Below, piece by piece: positions 17,657 to 26,862 of a stretch of 64,000 nt of DNA. Position 1 is the first letter of the stretch. Each line of letters starts with the position of its first letter. Position numbers and translations under genes: made by a program. The notes below the pieces were generated by a model. The model saw only the letters and a program-made list of their open reading frames with translations. It was not told the DNA's origin and made no database searches. Origin of the DNA: Lysobacteraceae bacterium PS02340 (GTDB taxonomy: Bacteria; Pseudomonadota; Gammaproteobacteria; Xanthomonadales; Xanthomonadaceae); the NCBI GenBank assembly GCA_029959605.1, contig JASCOC010000001.1:282454-346453 (forward strand), given 5' to 3'.

Positions 17657-18454
17657 TCAGCCGCGGCGACGTCGCCGCCACAGCGCGCGCAGCAGGGCGA
17701 ACAGCGCGACACCGACGATCGCCAACGGGAACAGGAACGCGGTCGCGCGGATCGTCCAGGCGGTGCCGGTGGCGAGCGTACCGCCGAACTCGCGGAACGC
17801 CATCGCGATCTCGCTGCGACCCTGCTCGCCGTCGCGTGCGCGCAACTGAATCGTCAGCAGTTGCGTGTCGATGCGGCGGCGATGCTGGGCGCCATCGCGA
17901 CGTGCGGCCTCGATCTGCGCTTCGGTTGCGGCGATGCGCTCCGACAGGGCGATCATGTCGGCCACCGACAGATCGCGCCGCGCTTCGAACGCCTGCAGCC
18001 GCGCCATCTCCTTCGTCAGCCGGTCCTGCTCGGTGGTGTTGTCGCGCACGACGACGGCGAGATCCTCCGCGCGCGTGCTGCGCTCGCCAGCCTCGCCACC
18101 CTCGCCGGCCAGCGCGATCATCGGTTCGATGCCCGCGGGCGCCATGCGCAGCACCGCACGCGCGGACGGGCGATCGCCGGCCGACTGCTGTGCTTCGATC
18201 AGCGTGCACGCACTGAAGCGTGCATCGCGGCACGCGGCTTGGATTGCCTGCAGGCGCGGCACGATCATCGCCCCGTCCAACTGCACACCGACGCTGTGCT
18301 CGTAGGCCAGCAGCGCATCGGCGTTTTCTGCCTGCGCGGCGGCGCCCTCTGTATAGGCCATGCCGTCCGAATATGCGTTTGGATTCGAGCAACCGGTGGT
18401 CAGCGCGCCTGAGAGCGCGAGCACGCCGATCCAACGCAGTCGCACACGACTCAC
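17657..18454 (-). CDS. DUF4349-type lipoprotein with C-terminal membrane segment
   Basis: A 265-residue envelope protein. The lipoprotein signal ends at LSGALTTGC (Cys22). The central part (about 120-215) is a long alpha-helical coiled region (ARLQAFEARRDLSVADMIALSERIAATEAQIEAARR). It is followed by a segment with short beta patterns (QLLTIQLRARD) and a membrane helix (TAFLFPLAIVGVALFALLRALW) ending in a basic tail. This order matches DUF4349 proteins. Its function is unknown. The start overlaps the GFA-family gene stop by 4 bp. Confidence 0.75.
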   Translation of the reverse strand: MSRVRLRWIGVLALSGALTTGCSNPNAYSDGMAYTEGAAAQAENADALLAYEHSVGVQLDGAMIVPRLQAIQAACRDARFSACTLIEAQQSAGDRPSARAVLRMAPAGIEPMIALAGEGGEAGERSTRAEDLAVVVRDNTTEQDRLTKEMARLQAFEARRDLSVADMIALSERIAATEAQIEAARRDGAQHRRRIDTQLLTIQLRARDGEQGRSEIAMAFREFGGTLATGTAWTIRATAFLFPLAIVGVALFALLRALWRRRRRG

Positions 18455-18795
18455 AGGCTGGCTCCATTAATCTGCACGATCTTCAGCGCCGCGAGATCGA
18501 TCCCGTCGACGCAGCGCACATTGATGCAGGCCATCTCCACACCATCCGAACCGACGCCGCGGCTGTACGGCGCGATGCCGCAGGTGCCGCAGAAGTGATG
18601 CGCGATGTTGTGCGTGTTGAAGCGATAGGTCTGCAGCGTACCGCTGCCGGTTTCGCGCAGGGCGTCTGCCGCCGCGAACGCCAGCAGGCCACCCCGCCGA
18701 CGACACATCGAGCAGTTGCAGTCGTAGACCTCGGCGATCTCGCCGTCCAGTTCGAACGCCAGGCTGCCGCAGTGGCAGCGCCCCGTATGCGCCAT
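18451..18795 (-). CDS. GFA-family zinc protein (CENP-V / formaldehyde-activating type)
   Basis: A 114-residue protein with the two zinc-binding cysteine clusters of the GFA fold: CHCGSLAFEL near 7-16, CNCSMCRRRGG near 27-37 and HHFCGTCGIAPYSRG near 66-80. Family members are annotated as glutathione-dependent formaldehyde-activating or S-hydroxymethylglutathione-related enzymes, but the activity of most is unproven. It lies between the MoxR-associated genes and the DUF4349 lipoprotein in one direction, with a 4-bp overlap to the latter. Confidence 0.87.
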   Translation of the reverse strand: MAHTGRCHCGSLAFELDGEIAEVYDCNCSMCRRRGGLLAFAAADALRETGSGTLQTYRFNTHNIAHHFCGTCGIAPYSRGVGSDGVEMACINVRCVDGIDLAALKIVQINGASL

Positions 18796-18822
18796 CGTCG
18801 TCTCTCCGGTTGTGCGCCGGGA

Positions 18823-20637
18823 TTATGCGCCTGCGAAGGGCGCCGGCACCCGGCGACGACCGACGCGCGCACGGCCGAGTGACCACAGCGCAGCGATGAC
18901 GCACAGCCAGGCGAGCAACCACGGCCAGGCGCGGCCGGGGCGTGTCGCCTGCATCGTGCCGACGGTCGCGTCCGACGCGCGCACCAGCGCCTGCGTCGCG
19001 CGCTGCAACGCAGCGACGTGGAGACCGGCGGCGTCGCCTTCTGCCCGGACCAGGACCGGCCAGCTGCCGGCGGCAGTGTCGATGCGATGCCAGCCCGCCA
19101 CCGTCGGCCAGATGCCGGCGCAGCCGTTTGCGGTGGGATCGGGGATCGGCGCGATCGTCGTGCCGTCGGGCGCCTGGACACGGGCCCCGGCGTCCAGGCC
19201 ACAGACCGTCGAACGCGTGCCGACACGGAACTCGCCGTCGAATCGCGGCGGCTGCGCGTCGCCAGCGCGCGCGAGCGTGCCCGCCCAGCCACTCCACAAT
19301 CCTGCATGCAGATCCGCGCGACCGGACAGCGGCAGTTGCCAACTGTCGGCCAGCGTGACCACGCCCAGCCGCCCCTGCCCGACGGCCTGCCAGCGCATCA
19401 TCCCGGGCGGTCCGTCCCCCTGCCCCGGTGCACCACCGGACAGCGGCAGATACGTGAGCGTGGGGGCGGCTTCGCCAGCCAGCGCAGGATCGAAAGGCGC
19501 GTCGTCGCTGCCCGGCCCCATCCAGGCACGCAGACGCGCGACATCGTCGGGGCCGATGTCCGGCTGCCAGTCGACAGCGCGTCCGGCCTCGACCGTCAGA
19601 CCGGCGCCGCGCAGCCAGCCACGCAGCGCCGCGGATGGCGTCTGCGGCGCATGGATCAGCACGCCCAGCCCCCCGCGCACGGCCGTCAGCAACGACGCAC
19701 GCGCACCGGCGCCGAGGCCGTCCCAGGCGCGCGCGTCGAGCAGCACCAGATCCTGCGCGGCGAGCGATGCGGCATCGAAGGCCGGCGCATCGCCCACGCC
19801 CGCGCCGCCGCCGAAGCTCGTCCGCCAGCGCAGGGTGAAGCCGGCATCCTCGGCCCAACGACGCAGTGCGCGCATGTCCGGATTCGGAGCGCCTGCGATC
19901 AGCAGCACGCGCAGCGGCGCTGCCGCGTCGACGATCACCGGCACCTCCGCGCGCTCGATCTCGCGCGCGTCCGCGTCGTACACGACGACATCGAACGGGG
20001 TCGCGCCGGCATCGCGCGCGGTCGCCCCCAGCCGGACACGTCCGGTGTCGTCGGTCTCCGCACTGGACACGAGGCGCCCTGCGGGATCCATCAGCGAGAC
20101 GCGTGCCCCCGCTAGACCCGCCACGCGGCCCTGCACGTCGAAGCGCGCACCGGCGCCGATGTGATCCGGTGCGACGAGTTTGACGAGTCCGGGCGGCGCG
20201 TCGGCCCGCACGACACGCAGCGCGCGACCATCGACCGCATCGCGATCCCGCGCCTCGAGTCCATGTCCGACGACGACCAGTGCGCGCGCATCGGGATGCC
20301 GACGCAGCGCGGTCGCCAGATCCGGCATGCGTTCGGCACCCGGCGGCGCATCGCCGGATTCCGGCAAGGCCACGACGGTCTCGGCCGCCGGCACCGCGAG
20401 CCCATCCGCGCCGGCCGTCAGCACGACCAGCGTGCCGCGCTCGACCGCGACGGGCGGCGGCAACAGGCCGCGATACAGCAGGCACGTCGACGCCAGTGTC
20501 AGCGCGACGAGCACGCACGTGCGCCACACGGCAGGCCGTGCATCGGACATCGCGCGCAAATGGCCCACGACCAGCCGCAGCACGGCAAACGCGGCGCCGA
20601 CGACGAGCACGACGAGCAGCCAGCGATCCGGGGTCAT
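18823..20637 (-). CDS. Large membrane protein of the MoxR-BatA gene set, function unknown
   Basis: A 604-residue protein with two N-terminal membrane helices (about 5-25 and 40-62) and one near the C-terminus (PWLLAWLCVIAALWSLGRAR). Between them is a long extracytoplasmic part with a gatekeeper-like region around residues 60-140 and an Ig-like or carboxypeptidase-regulatory-like stretch (IGAGARFDVQGRVAGLAGARVSLMDPAGRLV). A class I glutamine-amidotransferase-like region follows (LRVLLIAGAPNPDMRALRRWAEDAGF and RGGLGVLIHAPQ). This organisation is seen in the last gene of many MoxR/BatA operons. Its start overlaps the DUF4175 stop (ATGA). No catalytic residues are recognised. Confidence 0.75.
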   Translation of the reverse strand: MTPDRWLLVVLVVGAAFAVLRLVVGHLRAMSDARPAVWRTCVLVALTLASTCLLYRGLLPPPVAVERGTLVVLTAGADGLAVPAAETVVALPESGDAPPGAERMPDLATALRRHPDARALVVVGHGLEARDRDAVDGRALRVVRADAPPGLVKLVAPDHIGAGARFDVQGRVAGLAGARVSLMDPAGRLVSSAETDDTGRVRLGATARDAGATPFDVVVYDADAREIERAEVPVIVDAAAPLRVLLIAGAPNPDMRALRRWAEDAGFTLRWRTSFGGGAGVGDAPAFDAASLAAQDLVLLDARAWDGLGAGARASLLTAVRGGLGVLIHAPQTPSAALRGWLRGAGLTVEAGRAVDWQPDIGPDDVARLRAWMGPGSDDAPFDPALAGEAAPTLTYLPLSGGAPGQGDGPPGMMRWQAVGQGRLGVVTLADSWQLPLSGRADLHAGLWSGWAGTLARAGDAQPPRFDGEFRVGTRSTVCGLDAGARVQAPDGTTIAPIPDPTANGCAGIWPTVAGWHRIDTAAGSWPVLVRAEGDAAGLHVAALQRATQALVRASDATVGTMQATRPGRAWPWLLAWLCVIAALWSLGRARVGRRRVPAPFAGA

Positions 20638-22871
20638 GGGGCGTCTTCCTGCAACGCGTCGAGATAACGCGCGCCCATCGCATCCGGCGCTGCACGGCGC
20701 GCGGGCGCCGGCAACGGCCGCTGCAGCACGCGCCACAGCTGTCCGCGCAGTGCCTGTCGGCAGTCGGCGCAGGCCGCGTCGCGGCGCAGCGCATCGACCG
20801 CGGCCAGCAACGCGAGCGGATCGTCGACCTGGCGTGGATGCGCCTGCGCCCAGCCGATCAACGCATCGAGATCCGGCGCATCGTGCCAGGCGAGCGCGCG
20901 CCAGGCATTCGCGGGTGCGGCGTCGGTGTCCACGTCCGGTGCGGGCGCAGCGCGCGGCGCGATGCCGTCGCGGTCGCCACCGAGGCGTCGTGTGGGATCG
21001 ACGGGTGGCAGCGAGGACCCCACCCGCGCCAGATAGATGCGATCGGCTTCCTGCACCTGCTTGATCAGTTCGAGCGCGCGGTTGGCATGCGGCAGCGCCT
21101 CGCGCGGCGCGGCCTGGCGCAGATGCAGTTCCGACTGCCACATCGCCTGCAGCGCGCCGCGCAGGATCTCGCGCGTCTTCGGGTCGAGCAGTGTCGCCGC
21201 TTCGGGCAGATCATGGGTGTGGCCGAACGTCGCCAGCACATCGTCGGCGCGGCCGAAGGTCATGGCGTCCTGCGGCGCGTGATCGTGGTCGTGATCCGCG
21301 TGCGCGGCCGCGCCCTGTGCGGCGGGTGCATCGTCGTGCGCGTGATCGTCATCGTCGTGCGTGTCCACCGGTGGCGTATCGGTTTGGCCGAAGTCGTCGA
21401 TCGGCAACGGCTTGCGCGGCGGTGGAGGCGGCGCCTGCGCATCGTCGGTCGGCGGCGGACGCGGCCCGCCTTCCGACTCCTCACCGAGGAACTGCCCATA
21501 GCGCAGACGCAGGATGCGCTGGTCCACGCCGAGCGCATCGGAACGTCCTTCGAAGGCGCTGCGCGCGATGCGCGGCTGCTCGGCGATCAGGGCTTCGGCA
21601 TCGATGATGATCTGGCGCTGGCTGCGGAAGTACGCGGGCAGCACGTCGCGCGCGAGTCCTTCGAGCCCATCCGCATCGACCGGCGTCGGCGGTGGCCAGC
21701 GCAGGATCAGGCTGGCGCTGCGGGCACGTTGCGGTTCGGGCGCGCGGGTGTCGCGCACTTCGAGCTGGGCGACGAGATCGCCGCTCTCCTCCAGTCCGAG
21801 TGCGACCGGGTCGAGCGTCGTCGCGAATGTCATCGCGCGCGGATCGCCGCGTCCACGCAGCGGCATGGTGCGGTCCTCGAACGTGATCGCCTCGCCGCTG
21901 CCACGCGTCACCGTGATCCGCAGCTGCGCGTCCGGCGCGACGCCGTGATCGTCACTGGCTTCGAAGACCAGCGACCAAGCGCGCTGTCCGCGCGTATAGG
22001 TCGACAGCGTCTCCTCCGGCGTGCGCACCCGCACTTCGGGCGGCCGGTCCGGCACCGCGTCCAGCCGCCACGGCTGCGCGCGCGCCAGGATGTGATCGGT
22101 GTCGCCGTCGACGGCGATGCGGTACAGCCAGGACTGGTCGAGCCGCAGTGTCGCGACCCAGTTCTCGCCGTCGCGTACGAACACGATCTCGCTGTCGTCG
22201 TGCAGGCGCAGCGCGACACCTTGCGGCTGCGGGGCGAAGCGCAGGGTCCAGCGCAAGGTCGCGCCGACCGGTGCCTGCGCGTCGAGTTCGGTCTGCGTGC
22301 GCACTGCCTGACCGGTGTAGGCCGGCGCATTGATACGGAGCGACTGCGACTGCAAAACCGGCGTGCCGCGTGTCGCGGCCGCACGCGACGTCGCCTGCGT
22401 CTGCGCATCCGCATGCGACGTGGTCGGCGGCCACCACAAGGCCGCAGCGGCGAGAAGCGCGCCCGACACCCAGGCCACCGCGATCGCGCGCTTCGGCAAC
22501 GGTGCAGGTGCCGGAATCCACGGCGTCGCCGCGAGTCGCGCCTGCAGACGCGACTGTTGCAACCGCTGCAGCGCACCGAGCGCCTCTGGGCGTGCGAACA
22601 CGAGCGCGGCGCTGTCGTCCATGTCGGCGCGGTCCGCGTCCAGGCGTCGTGTCAGCCATGCGCGATCGAAGCGCGCCCTGCGCCGAGACGCCAGCCACGC
22701 GACGATCACCGCACCCACCAGCGCGATACTGGCCGCGAACGGCACGCCCGCGAGTCGCCACGCCAGCGCTGCAATGCCCGCGACCAGCGGCAGCGCGATC
22801 AGCAGCACGATGGCGGCTGCGCGTCGACGTGCAACATCCAGCGTGCGGGTCAGCTGCGCGATGACGCTCAT
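20634..22871 (-). CDS. DUF4175 family membrane protein with His/Asp-rich segment
   Basis: A 745-residue protein with two N-terminal membrane helices (about 20-65), another near 130-150, and a long soluble remainder. The region after residue 160 (SLRINAPAYTGQAVRTQTELDAQAPVGATLRWTLRF) resembles the beta-rich part of DUF4175 proteins. Around residues 455-535 is a proline-rich and then strikingly His/Asp-rich stretch (DTHDDDDHAHDD, HADHDHDHA) that could bind metal ions. The C-terminal part is helical. The gene overlaps both neighbours by ATGA, so it is embedded in the MoxR-DUF58-BatA operon. The molecular role is unknown. Confidence 0.78.
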   Translation of the reverse strand: MSVIAQLTRTLDVARRRAAAIVLLIALPLVAGIAALAWRLAGVPFAASIALVGAVIVAWLASRRRARFDRAWLTRRLDADRADMDDSAALVFARPEALGALQRLQQSRLQARLAATPWIPAPAPLPKRAIAVAWVSGALLAAAALWWPPTTSHADAQTQATSRAAATRGTPVLQSQSLRINAPAYTGQAVRTQTELDAQAPVGATLRWTLRFAPQPQGVALRLHDDSEIVFVRDGENWVATLRLDQSWLYRIAVDGDTDHILARAQPWRLDAVPDRPPEVRVRTPEETLSTYTRGQRAWSLVFEASDDHGVAPDAQLRITVTRGSGEAITFEDRTMPLRGRGDPRAMTFATTLDPVALGLEESGDLVAQLEVRDTRAPEPQRARSASLILRWPPPTPVDADGLEGLARDVLPAYFRSQRQIIIDAEALIAEQPRIARSAFEGRSDALGVDQRILRLRYGQFLGEESEGGPRPPPTDDAQAPPPPPRKPLPIDDFGQTDTPPVDTHDDDDHAHDDAPAAQGAAAHADHDHDHAPQDAMTFGRADDVLATFGHTHDLPEAATLLDPKTREILRGALQAMWQSELHLRQAAPREALPHANRALELIKQVQEADRIYLARVGSSLPPVDPTRRLGGDRDGIAPRAAPAPDVDTDAAPANAWRALAWHDAPDLDALIGWAQAHPRQVDDPLALLAAVDALRRDAACADCRQALRGQLWRVLQRPLPAPARRAAPDAMGARYLDALQEDAP

Positions 22872-24016
22872 GCCGCGTGATTCCGACGTGGCGCCGCGGC
22901 CATCCAGCGCTCCAGCGCGAATGCCAGCGCAACGAGCAGCGCCCACCACGGCCGCAGATCCCGCGGTGTCGGCGGCCAGGCATCGGCGCCGGTCGACGGC
23001 GTCAGATCCCCGGCCGCGATGCGCCGCGGCGCGGGCGGCGGCTGCAGCAGATCGCGCAGGCGCGACGGGAATGCGGGATCGAGCAGGCCGGGCATCGTCG
23101 CCGGGTCGACGGCCTGCGCGAAACGTAAACAGACCCCTTCGGCGCACCTGCCGCGCTCGAAAAGCGGGGCGCCGTCCGCGGTCTGCTGCAGCGGCTGCCA
23201 GTCGATGTCGTCGCGCGGCGCATCCGGACCCAACAGCAGCACACGGCCGGCACGTCCGGCCAGCAACGCGGCGGGCGGCGCGGACGCGCCCCACCACACG
23301 GCAATCGCATCCGCGCGCGGCGCATCGTCGGCGTTCGCGATGCGCAACGCATCGGCATCATCGGGGCGCCACGCGCGTGCGACGGCGCGCAGCACGCGCA
23401 GGGCCGGATCGTCGGCGGCGATCCCGAAGACATCGAGACGCGGCGGCAGGATCGGCGTCGCATCCGTGCCAGTCGCATCGCCGGAGACGATGCGCCAGTC
23501 GACCGGCCGTGACAGCACGATGCGGCCGCCGTCCGCACCATCGACCGTATCCGGGACCAGCACCGTCAGGGCGGTGCCGACCGGTGCGGTCATGTCCAGC
23601 TCGCGCAACAGGCTGGCGACACTGGCGCCGCTGTCCGCGGGCACGGCGTCGCGTCCCACTTCGGGAAAGCCCGGCGCGAGCCAACGGGGCGCGAGCGCGC
23701 CTTCTTCGATTGGCGGCAGCGCCCCGTCGGCGACGCCGGGCACGACGACGGTCCAGCGCGCCGGCGCGGTCTCGCCGTGCAGCACCGGCCACGCCAGCCA
23801 CAGCGCAAGCAGTGCCAGCAGCAGCAGCCGCACCAGCAACAGCGGCCAGTCGTCGAAGCGCAGGCGACGTCGCGGCTTCGGCCGCTCGCGCAGCCAGCGC
23901 AACGCGGCGAACGGCGTGGGCCGCGTCGCATCGCGGCGCGCCAGATGCAGCAGCAGCGGCAACAGCAGTGCGACCAGCGTCGCGAGCGCGGCAGGCGCGA
24001 GCAGACCGACACTCAT
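22868..24016 (-). CDS. BatA-domain membrane protein
   Basis: A 382-residue protein. The first 80 residues form the BatA N-terminal domain: a hydrophobic helix (PAALATLVALLLPLLLHLARR), the RPTPFAALRWLRERPKPRRRLRFDDW linker and a second helix (LLLVRLLLLALLALWLAWPVL). The following region lacks the DxSxS metal-site motif of a von Willebrand A domain. It is instead a degenerate alpha/beta domain (VDWRIVSGDA, ADAIAVWWGASAPP) ending in a membrane helix (RPWWALLVALAFALERWMA). It is translationally coupled to DUF58 upstream and DUF4175 downstream by 4-bp overlaps. Confidence 0.8.
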   Translation of the reverse strand: MSVGLLAPAALATLVALLLPLLLHLARRDATRPTPFAALRWLRERPKPRRRLRFDDWPLLLVRLLLLALLALWLAWPVLHGETAPARWTVVVPGVADGALPPIEEGALAPRWLAPGFPEVGRDAVPADSGASVASLLRELDMTAPVGTALTVLVPDTVDGADGGRIVLSRPVDWRIVSGDATGTDATPILPPRLDVFGIAADDPALRVLRAVARAWRPDDADALRIANADDAPRADAIAVWWGASAPPAALLAGRAGRVLLLGPDAPRDDIDWQPLQQTADGAPLFERGRCAEGVCLRFAQAVDPATMPGLLDPAFPSRLRDLLQPPPAPRRIAAGDLTPSTGADAWPPTPRDLRPWWALLVALAFALERWMAAAPRRNHAA

Positions 24017-24942
24017 GGCGCGCGATCACCGAACAGTGCGCGCAGCACGGACTCCGGCGGCGTATCGATCACGTGTGTGGCGAAGCGGATGCCGGCCGCG
24101 GCGAGCCGCGCCGCCAGCGCGTGTCGCGCCGCCCCGAAGCGCGCGAGGTACTCCGTGCGCAGCGCAGGACCATCGCCGAGCAGCGACTCGCCGGCCTCAG
24201 GTTCAACGAAGCGGCGTCCGTCGCGGAACGGGAAATCCCGCTCGTCCGCGGTCAGCACCTGCAACGCGACCACGTCGCGGCCGGCGTTGGCCAGCTGCAC
24301 CAGGTGCTCGACCGCGGCGTCGTCGAACCAGTCGCCGATCGCAATGAGAAGATCGCCACGCGCGATGCGACCCCACGCGGGCGCCAGCGCTTTCGCATCG
24401 GGCCATTCGCCCTGCGGACGCACCGCGGCCATGGCATGCCGCAGCCGGTCGCGCTGACGTGGCCCGGTGCCCGGGGTCACCAGCGCGACACCCGCGCCAC
24501 CGCACAGCACCAGGCCGCAGGCATCGCCCTGCCGCTGCGCGATCTCGTAGATGCAGGTCGCCAGCAAACACGCGACATCGAAGCGCGTGCGCGTCGTCGC
24601 GGCCTCGTCGGCTTGGGTCATCGATGCGGTGGTGTCGAGCAGCACCCACGCGCGCACGGGGCTGTCGCGTTCGGCCTCACGCACGAAGAAACGATCGCTG
24701 CGTGCGTAGAGCTTCCAGTCGATCTGCCGCGGCTCGTCGCCGGATTCGTAGGCGCGGTACTGGGAGAATTCGAGCCCGCTGCCGCGGTTGCGACTCGCAT
24801 GATGGCCGATGCCCTGTCGCCCGAGCGCACGACGCGGCCGCAGACGCAGGGTCGCCAGCCATGATCGCAACGCAGGCGACAGCAGGTCGCCCGCGGCATC
24901 GACCGCGGGCGTTCCGGGTGCATCGGGTCCCGCAGTCGCCAT
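24013..24942 (-). CDS. DUF58 protein (MoxR partner, von Willebrand-like)
   Basis: A 309-residue protein with the DUF58 signature near residues 50-80 (GHHASRNRGSGLEFSQYRAYESGDEPRQIDWKLYAR). A vWA-like domain follows (VLLDTTASMTQADEAATTRTRFDVA), where the usual DxSxSM site is changed to DTTASM. MoxR ATPases and DUF58/vWA proteins generally work together as chaperone-like modules for assembling other complexes. The start chosen at 24942 lies 8 bp after the MoxR stop. A slightly longer start overlapping moxR cannot be excluded. Confidence 0.87.
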   Translation of the reverse strand: MATAGPDAPGTPAVDAAGDLLSPALRSWLATLRLRPRRALGRQGIGHHASRNRGSGLEFSQYRAYESGDEPRQIDWKLYARSDRFFVREAERDSPVRAWVLLDTTASMTQADEAATTRTRFDVACLLATCIYEIAQRQGDACGLVLCGGAGVALVTPGTGPRQRDRLRHAMAAVRPQGEWPDAKALAPAWGRIARGDLLIAIGDWFDDAAVEHLVQLANAGRDVVALQVLTADERDFPFRDGRRFVEPEAGESLLGDGPALRTEYLARFGAARHALAARLAAAGIRFATHVIDTPPESVLRALFGDRAP

Positions 24943-24950
24943 CGCGGGAA

Positions 24951-25952
24951 TCAGCGTGCCGGCGCGGGCAAGGCGCGCAGCAGGCCGGCGATCACCGCGT
25001 CGGCATCGATCTGCGCGGCCTCGGCCGCGAACGACAGCACGAGTCGATGGCGCAGCACCGGCGCGAGCAAGGCCGCGACATCGTCGCGTGTCGCCGCGAG
25101 CCGACCCTGCAGCAACGCACGCGCCTTCGCCGCGAGCACCAGCGACTGGCCCGCACGCGGACCCGCGCCCCAGCGCACGTACTCGCGCACGACCTCTGGC
25201 GCGCCCTCGCCCGGCCGCGTCGCACGCACCAGCGCGGTGATCCACGCGAGCAGGTCTTCGCTGACGTGCACCTGGCGCACCAGCGCCTGCAGCGCGAGCA
25301 CCGCGTCGGCGCCCATGACGCGCGGCACTTCGGCCCCGGCCGTGCCCGTGGTGCGCGCGAGGATCGCCTGCTCTTCATCCGCATCGGGATAGCCGAGCGC
25401 GACGTGCAGCAGGAAGCGGTCGAGCTGCGCCTCGGGCAAGGGATAGGTGCCGGCCTGTTCGATCGGATTCTGCGTCGCCAGCACGAAGAACGGCCGCGGC
25501 AGCGCACGCGTGACGCCGGCATGGCTGACGGTGTGCTCGGCCATCGCTTCCAGCAATGCAGCCTGGGTCTTGGGTGGCGTGCGGTTGAGTTCATCGGCCA
25601 GCAGCAGCTGGGTGAACACCGGGCCTTCCTGGAACCGGAAGTGGCGCTTGCCGGTGCCATGATCTTCCTCGAGCAGTTCGGTGCCGAGCAGATCGCTGGG
25701 CATCAGGTCGGGCGTGAACTGCACGCGCCGGAAGCCCAGATCGAGCGCCTGCCCCAGCGTGCGCACCAGCAATGTCTTGCCGAGCCCGGGCACGCCTTCG
25801 AGCAGCACGTGACCGCCGGCGAGCAGCGCGACCAGCAGTTGTTCGACGACGTCGGCCTGGCCGACGACCGCGCGGCCGATCGCGGCGCGCAAGGCGTCGA
25901 GCTCCGCGAGACGGGCCTGCAGGTCGGCTTCGGTGGGAGCGGTGTCGGTCAT
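24951..25952 (-). CDS. MoxR-family AAA+ ATPase
   Basis: A 333-residue cytoplasmic AAA+ ATPase of the MoxR branch: Walker A GVPGLGKT (53-60), Walker B LLLADELNR, sensor-1 FFVLATQNPIEQAGTYPLPEAQLDRF and sensor-2 GAGPRAGQSL. It leads the coupled genes DUF58, BatA and DUF4175, the classical companions of MoxR. Known members help insert cofactors or mature envelope complexes; the client here is unknown. The DUF4159 gene lies 52 bp upstream and may share a transcript. Confidence 0.93.
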   Translation of the reverse strand: MTDTAPTEADLQARLAELDALRAAIGRAVVGQADVVEQLLVALLAGGHVLLEGVPGLGKTLLVRTLGQALDLGFRRVQFTPDLMPSDLLGTELLEEDHGTGKRHFRFQEGPVFTQLLLADELNRTPPKTQAALLEAMAEHTVSHAGVTRALPRPFFVLATQNPIEQAGTYPLPEAQLDRFLLHVALGYPDADEEQAILARTTGTAGAEVPRVMGADAVLALQALVRQVHVSEDLLAWITALVRATRPGEGAPEVVREYVRWGAGPRAGQSLVLAAKARALLQGRLAATRDDVAALLAPVLRHRLVLSFAAEAAQIDADAVIAGLLRALPAPAR

Positions 25953-26004
25953 GCGTGCCTCGAAAAGTGCAGGTGTGGACGCGCGCCCACACGAGAAATG
26001 CGTG

Positions 26005-26703
26005 TCATGCGCTCAAGGCATACATGACGATGTTGACCGCGAACTTGGTGTTGTCCTCGGCCAGGAAACGCTTGTTGCGCCAGTCGTAGTCCCACTCGCA
26101 GCCGTAATCCTTGTTGCTGTAGAGCACGGCCAGGCGCCCGTCGATCGTGATGCCCTTCAGATAGTCGTGCACCAGATCGTCGCCCCAGCCGTTGAGTTCG
26201 AAGCTCGTCGCTGGTGGCCCGTCCGGGAACTGGAAGAAGCTGCGGTAGAGCGCATGATTGTTCGGCAGCTTCTTCAGCGCGGTCGCGCCGAAGGTCGCCG
26301 CCATCTGCGCCTCGAAGGACTTCGCGAACAACCCGTCGATGTCGTGGTTGCAGTCGTCGACGAACACGAAGCCACCGCCGCGTACGTAACGCTCGAAGTT
26401 GCGCCGCTCGGCCGGACTGAATTCGACCAGCTTGTGCCCGGCGAGATAGCAGAACGGCGACGCCAGCATCTTCGGATCCGACAGCGCGACCACGCGCTCC
26501 TCGGGATCGACCCGCAGGCTGGTGTAGTCGATCAGCGAGGTGATGACGTTGGACGGCATCCGCTGGTCCACGTCCCAGTTGCCGGATTCATAGCGCAGGC
26601 GGGTGAACCAGAAGTCGTAGCGGGCGGACTGGGCCGCGACAGGCGGCAGCGCGAGTGTTGCCGCGCTGGCGAGCAGCAGTTGCAGGGATTGGCGGCGGTT
26701 CAT
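26005..26703 (-). CDS. DUF4159 protein with Tat-like signal
   Basis: A 232-residue protein. The start at 26703 gives NRRQSLQLLLASAATLALPPVAAQ, a signal peptide with a twin-arginine-like motif. The mature part has the DUF4159 pattern: FWFTRLRYESGNWDVDQRMPSNVITSLIDYTSL, FVFVDDCNHD and a C-terminal NWRNKRF-like stretch. The fold is related to glutamine amidotransferase-like domains. DUF4159 proteins occur regularly beside MoxR/BatA genes, as here. Its function is unknown. About 50 bp upstream of the start is a 13-copy hexanucleotide tract, which may lie in the promoter or leader. Confidence 0.8.
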   Translation of the reverse strand: MNRRQSLQLLLASAATLALPPVAAQSARYDFWFTRLRYESGNWDVDQRMPSNVITSLIDYTSLRVDPEERVVALSDPKMLASPFCYLAGHKLVEFSPAERRNFERYVRGGGFVFVDDCNHDIDGLFAKSFEAQMAATFGATALKKLPNNHALYRSFFQFPDGPPATSFELNGWGDDLVHDYLKGITIDGRLAVLYSNKDYGCEWDYDWRNKRFLAEDNTKFAVNIVMYALSA

Positions 26704-26754
26704 CGCTCTCACGCTGCCGCAAGCTTGAGGAGTCGCCGATGCAGCACGTACTTG

Positions 26755-26837
26755 CTTTGGCTTTGGCTTTGGCTTTGGCTTTGGCTTTGGCTTTGGCTTT
26801 GGCTTTGGCTTTGGCTTTGGCTTTGGCTTTGGCTTTG
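26755..26837. repeat. Hexanucleotide microsatellite (CTTTGG)13
   Basis: Thirteen uninterrupted copies of CTTTGG run from 26755 to 26832, followed by a partial copy. The tract lies upstream of the DUF4159 gene, 52 bp before its start on the minus strand (CCAAAG units). A Lys-Pro repeat reading frame through it is a by-product of the repeat. Perfect tracts of this length are prone to slippage; a change of copy number here would alter promoter or leader spacing rather than a reading frame. Confidence 0.95.
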
Positions 26838-26862
26838 CAAAGAATGGTCCATGCAGGGTCCA

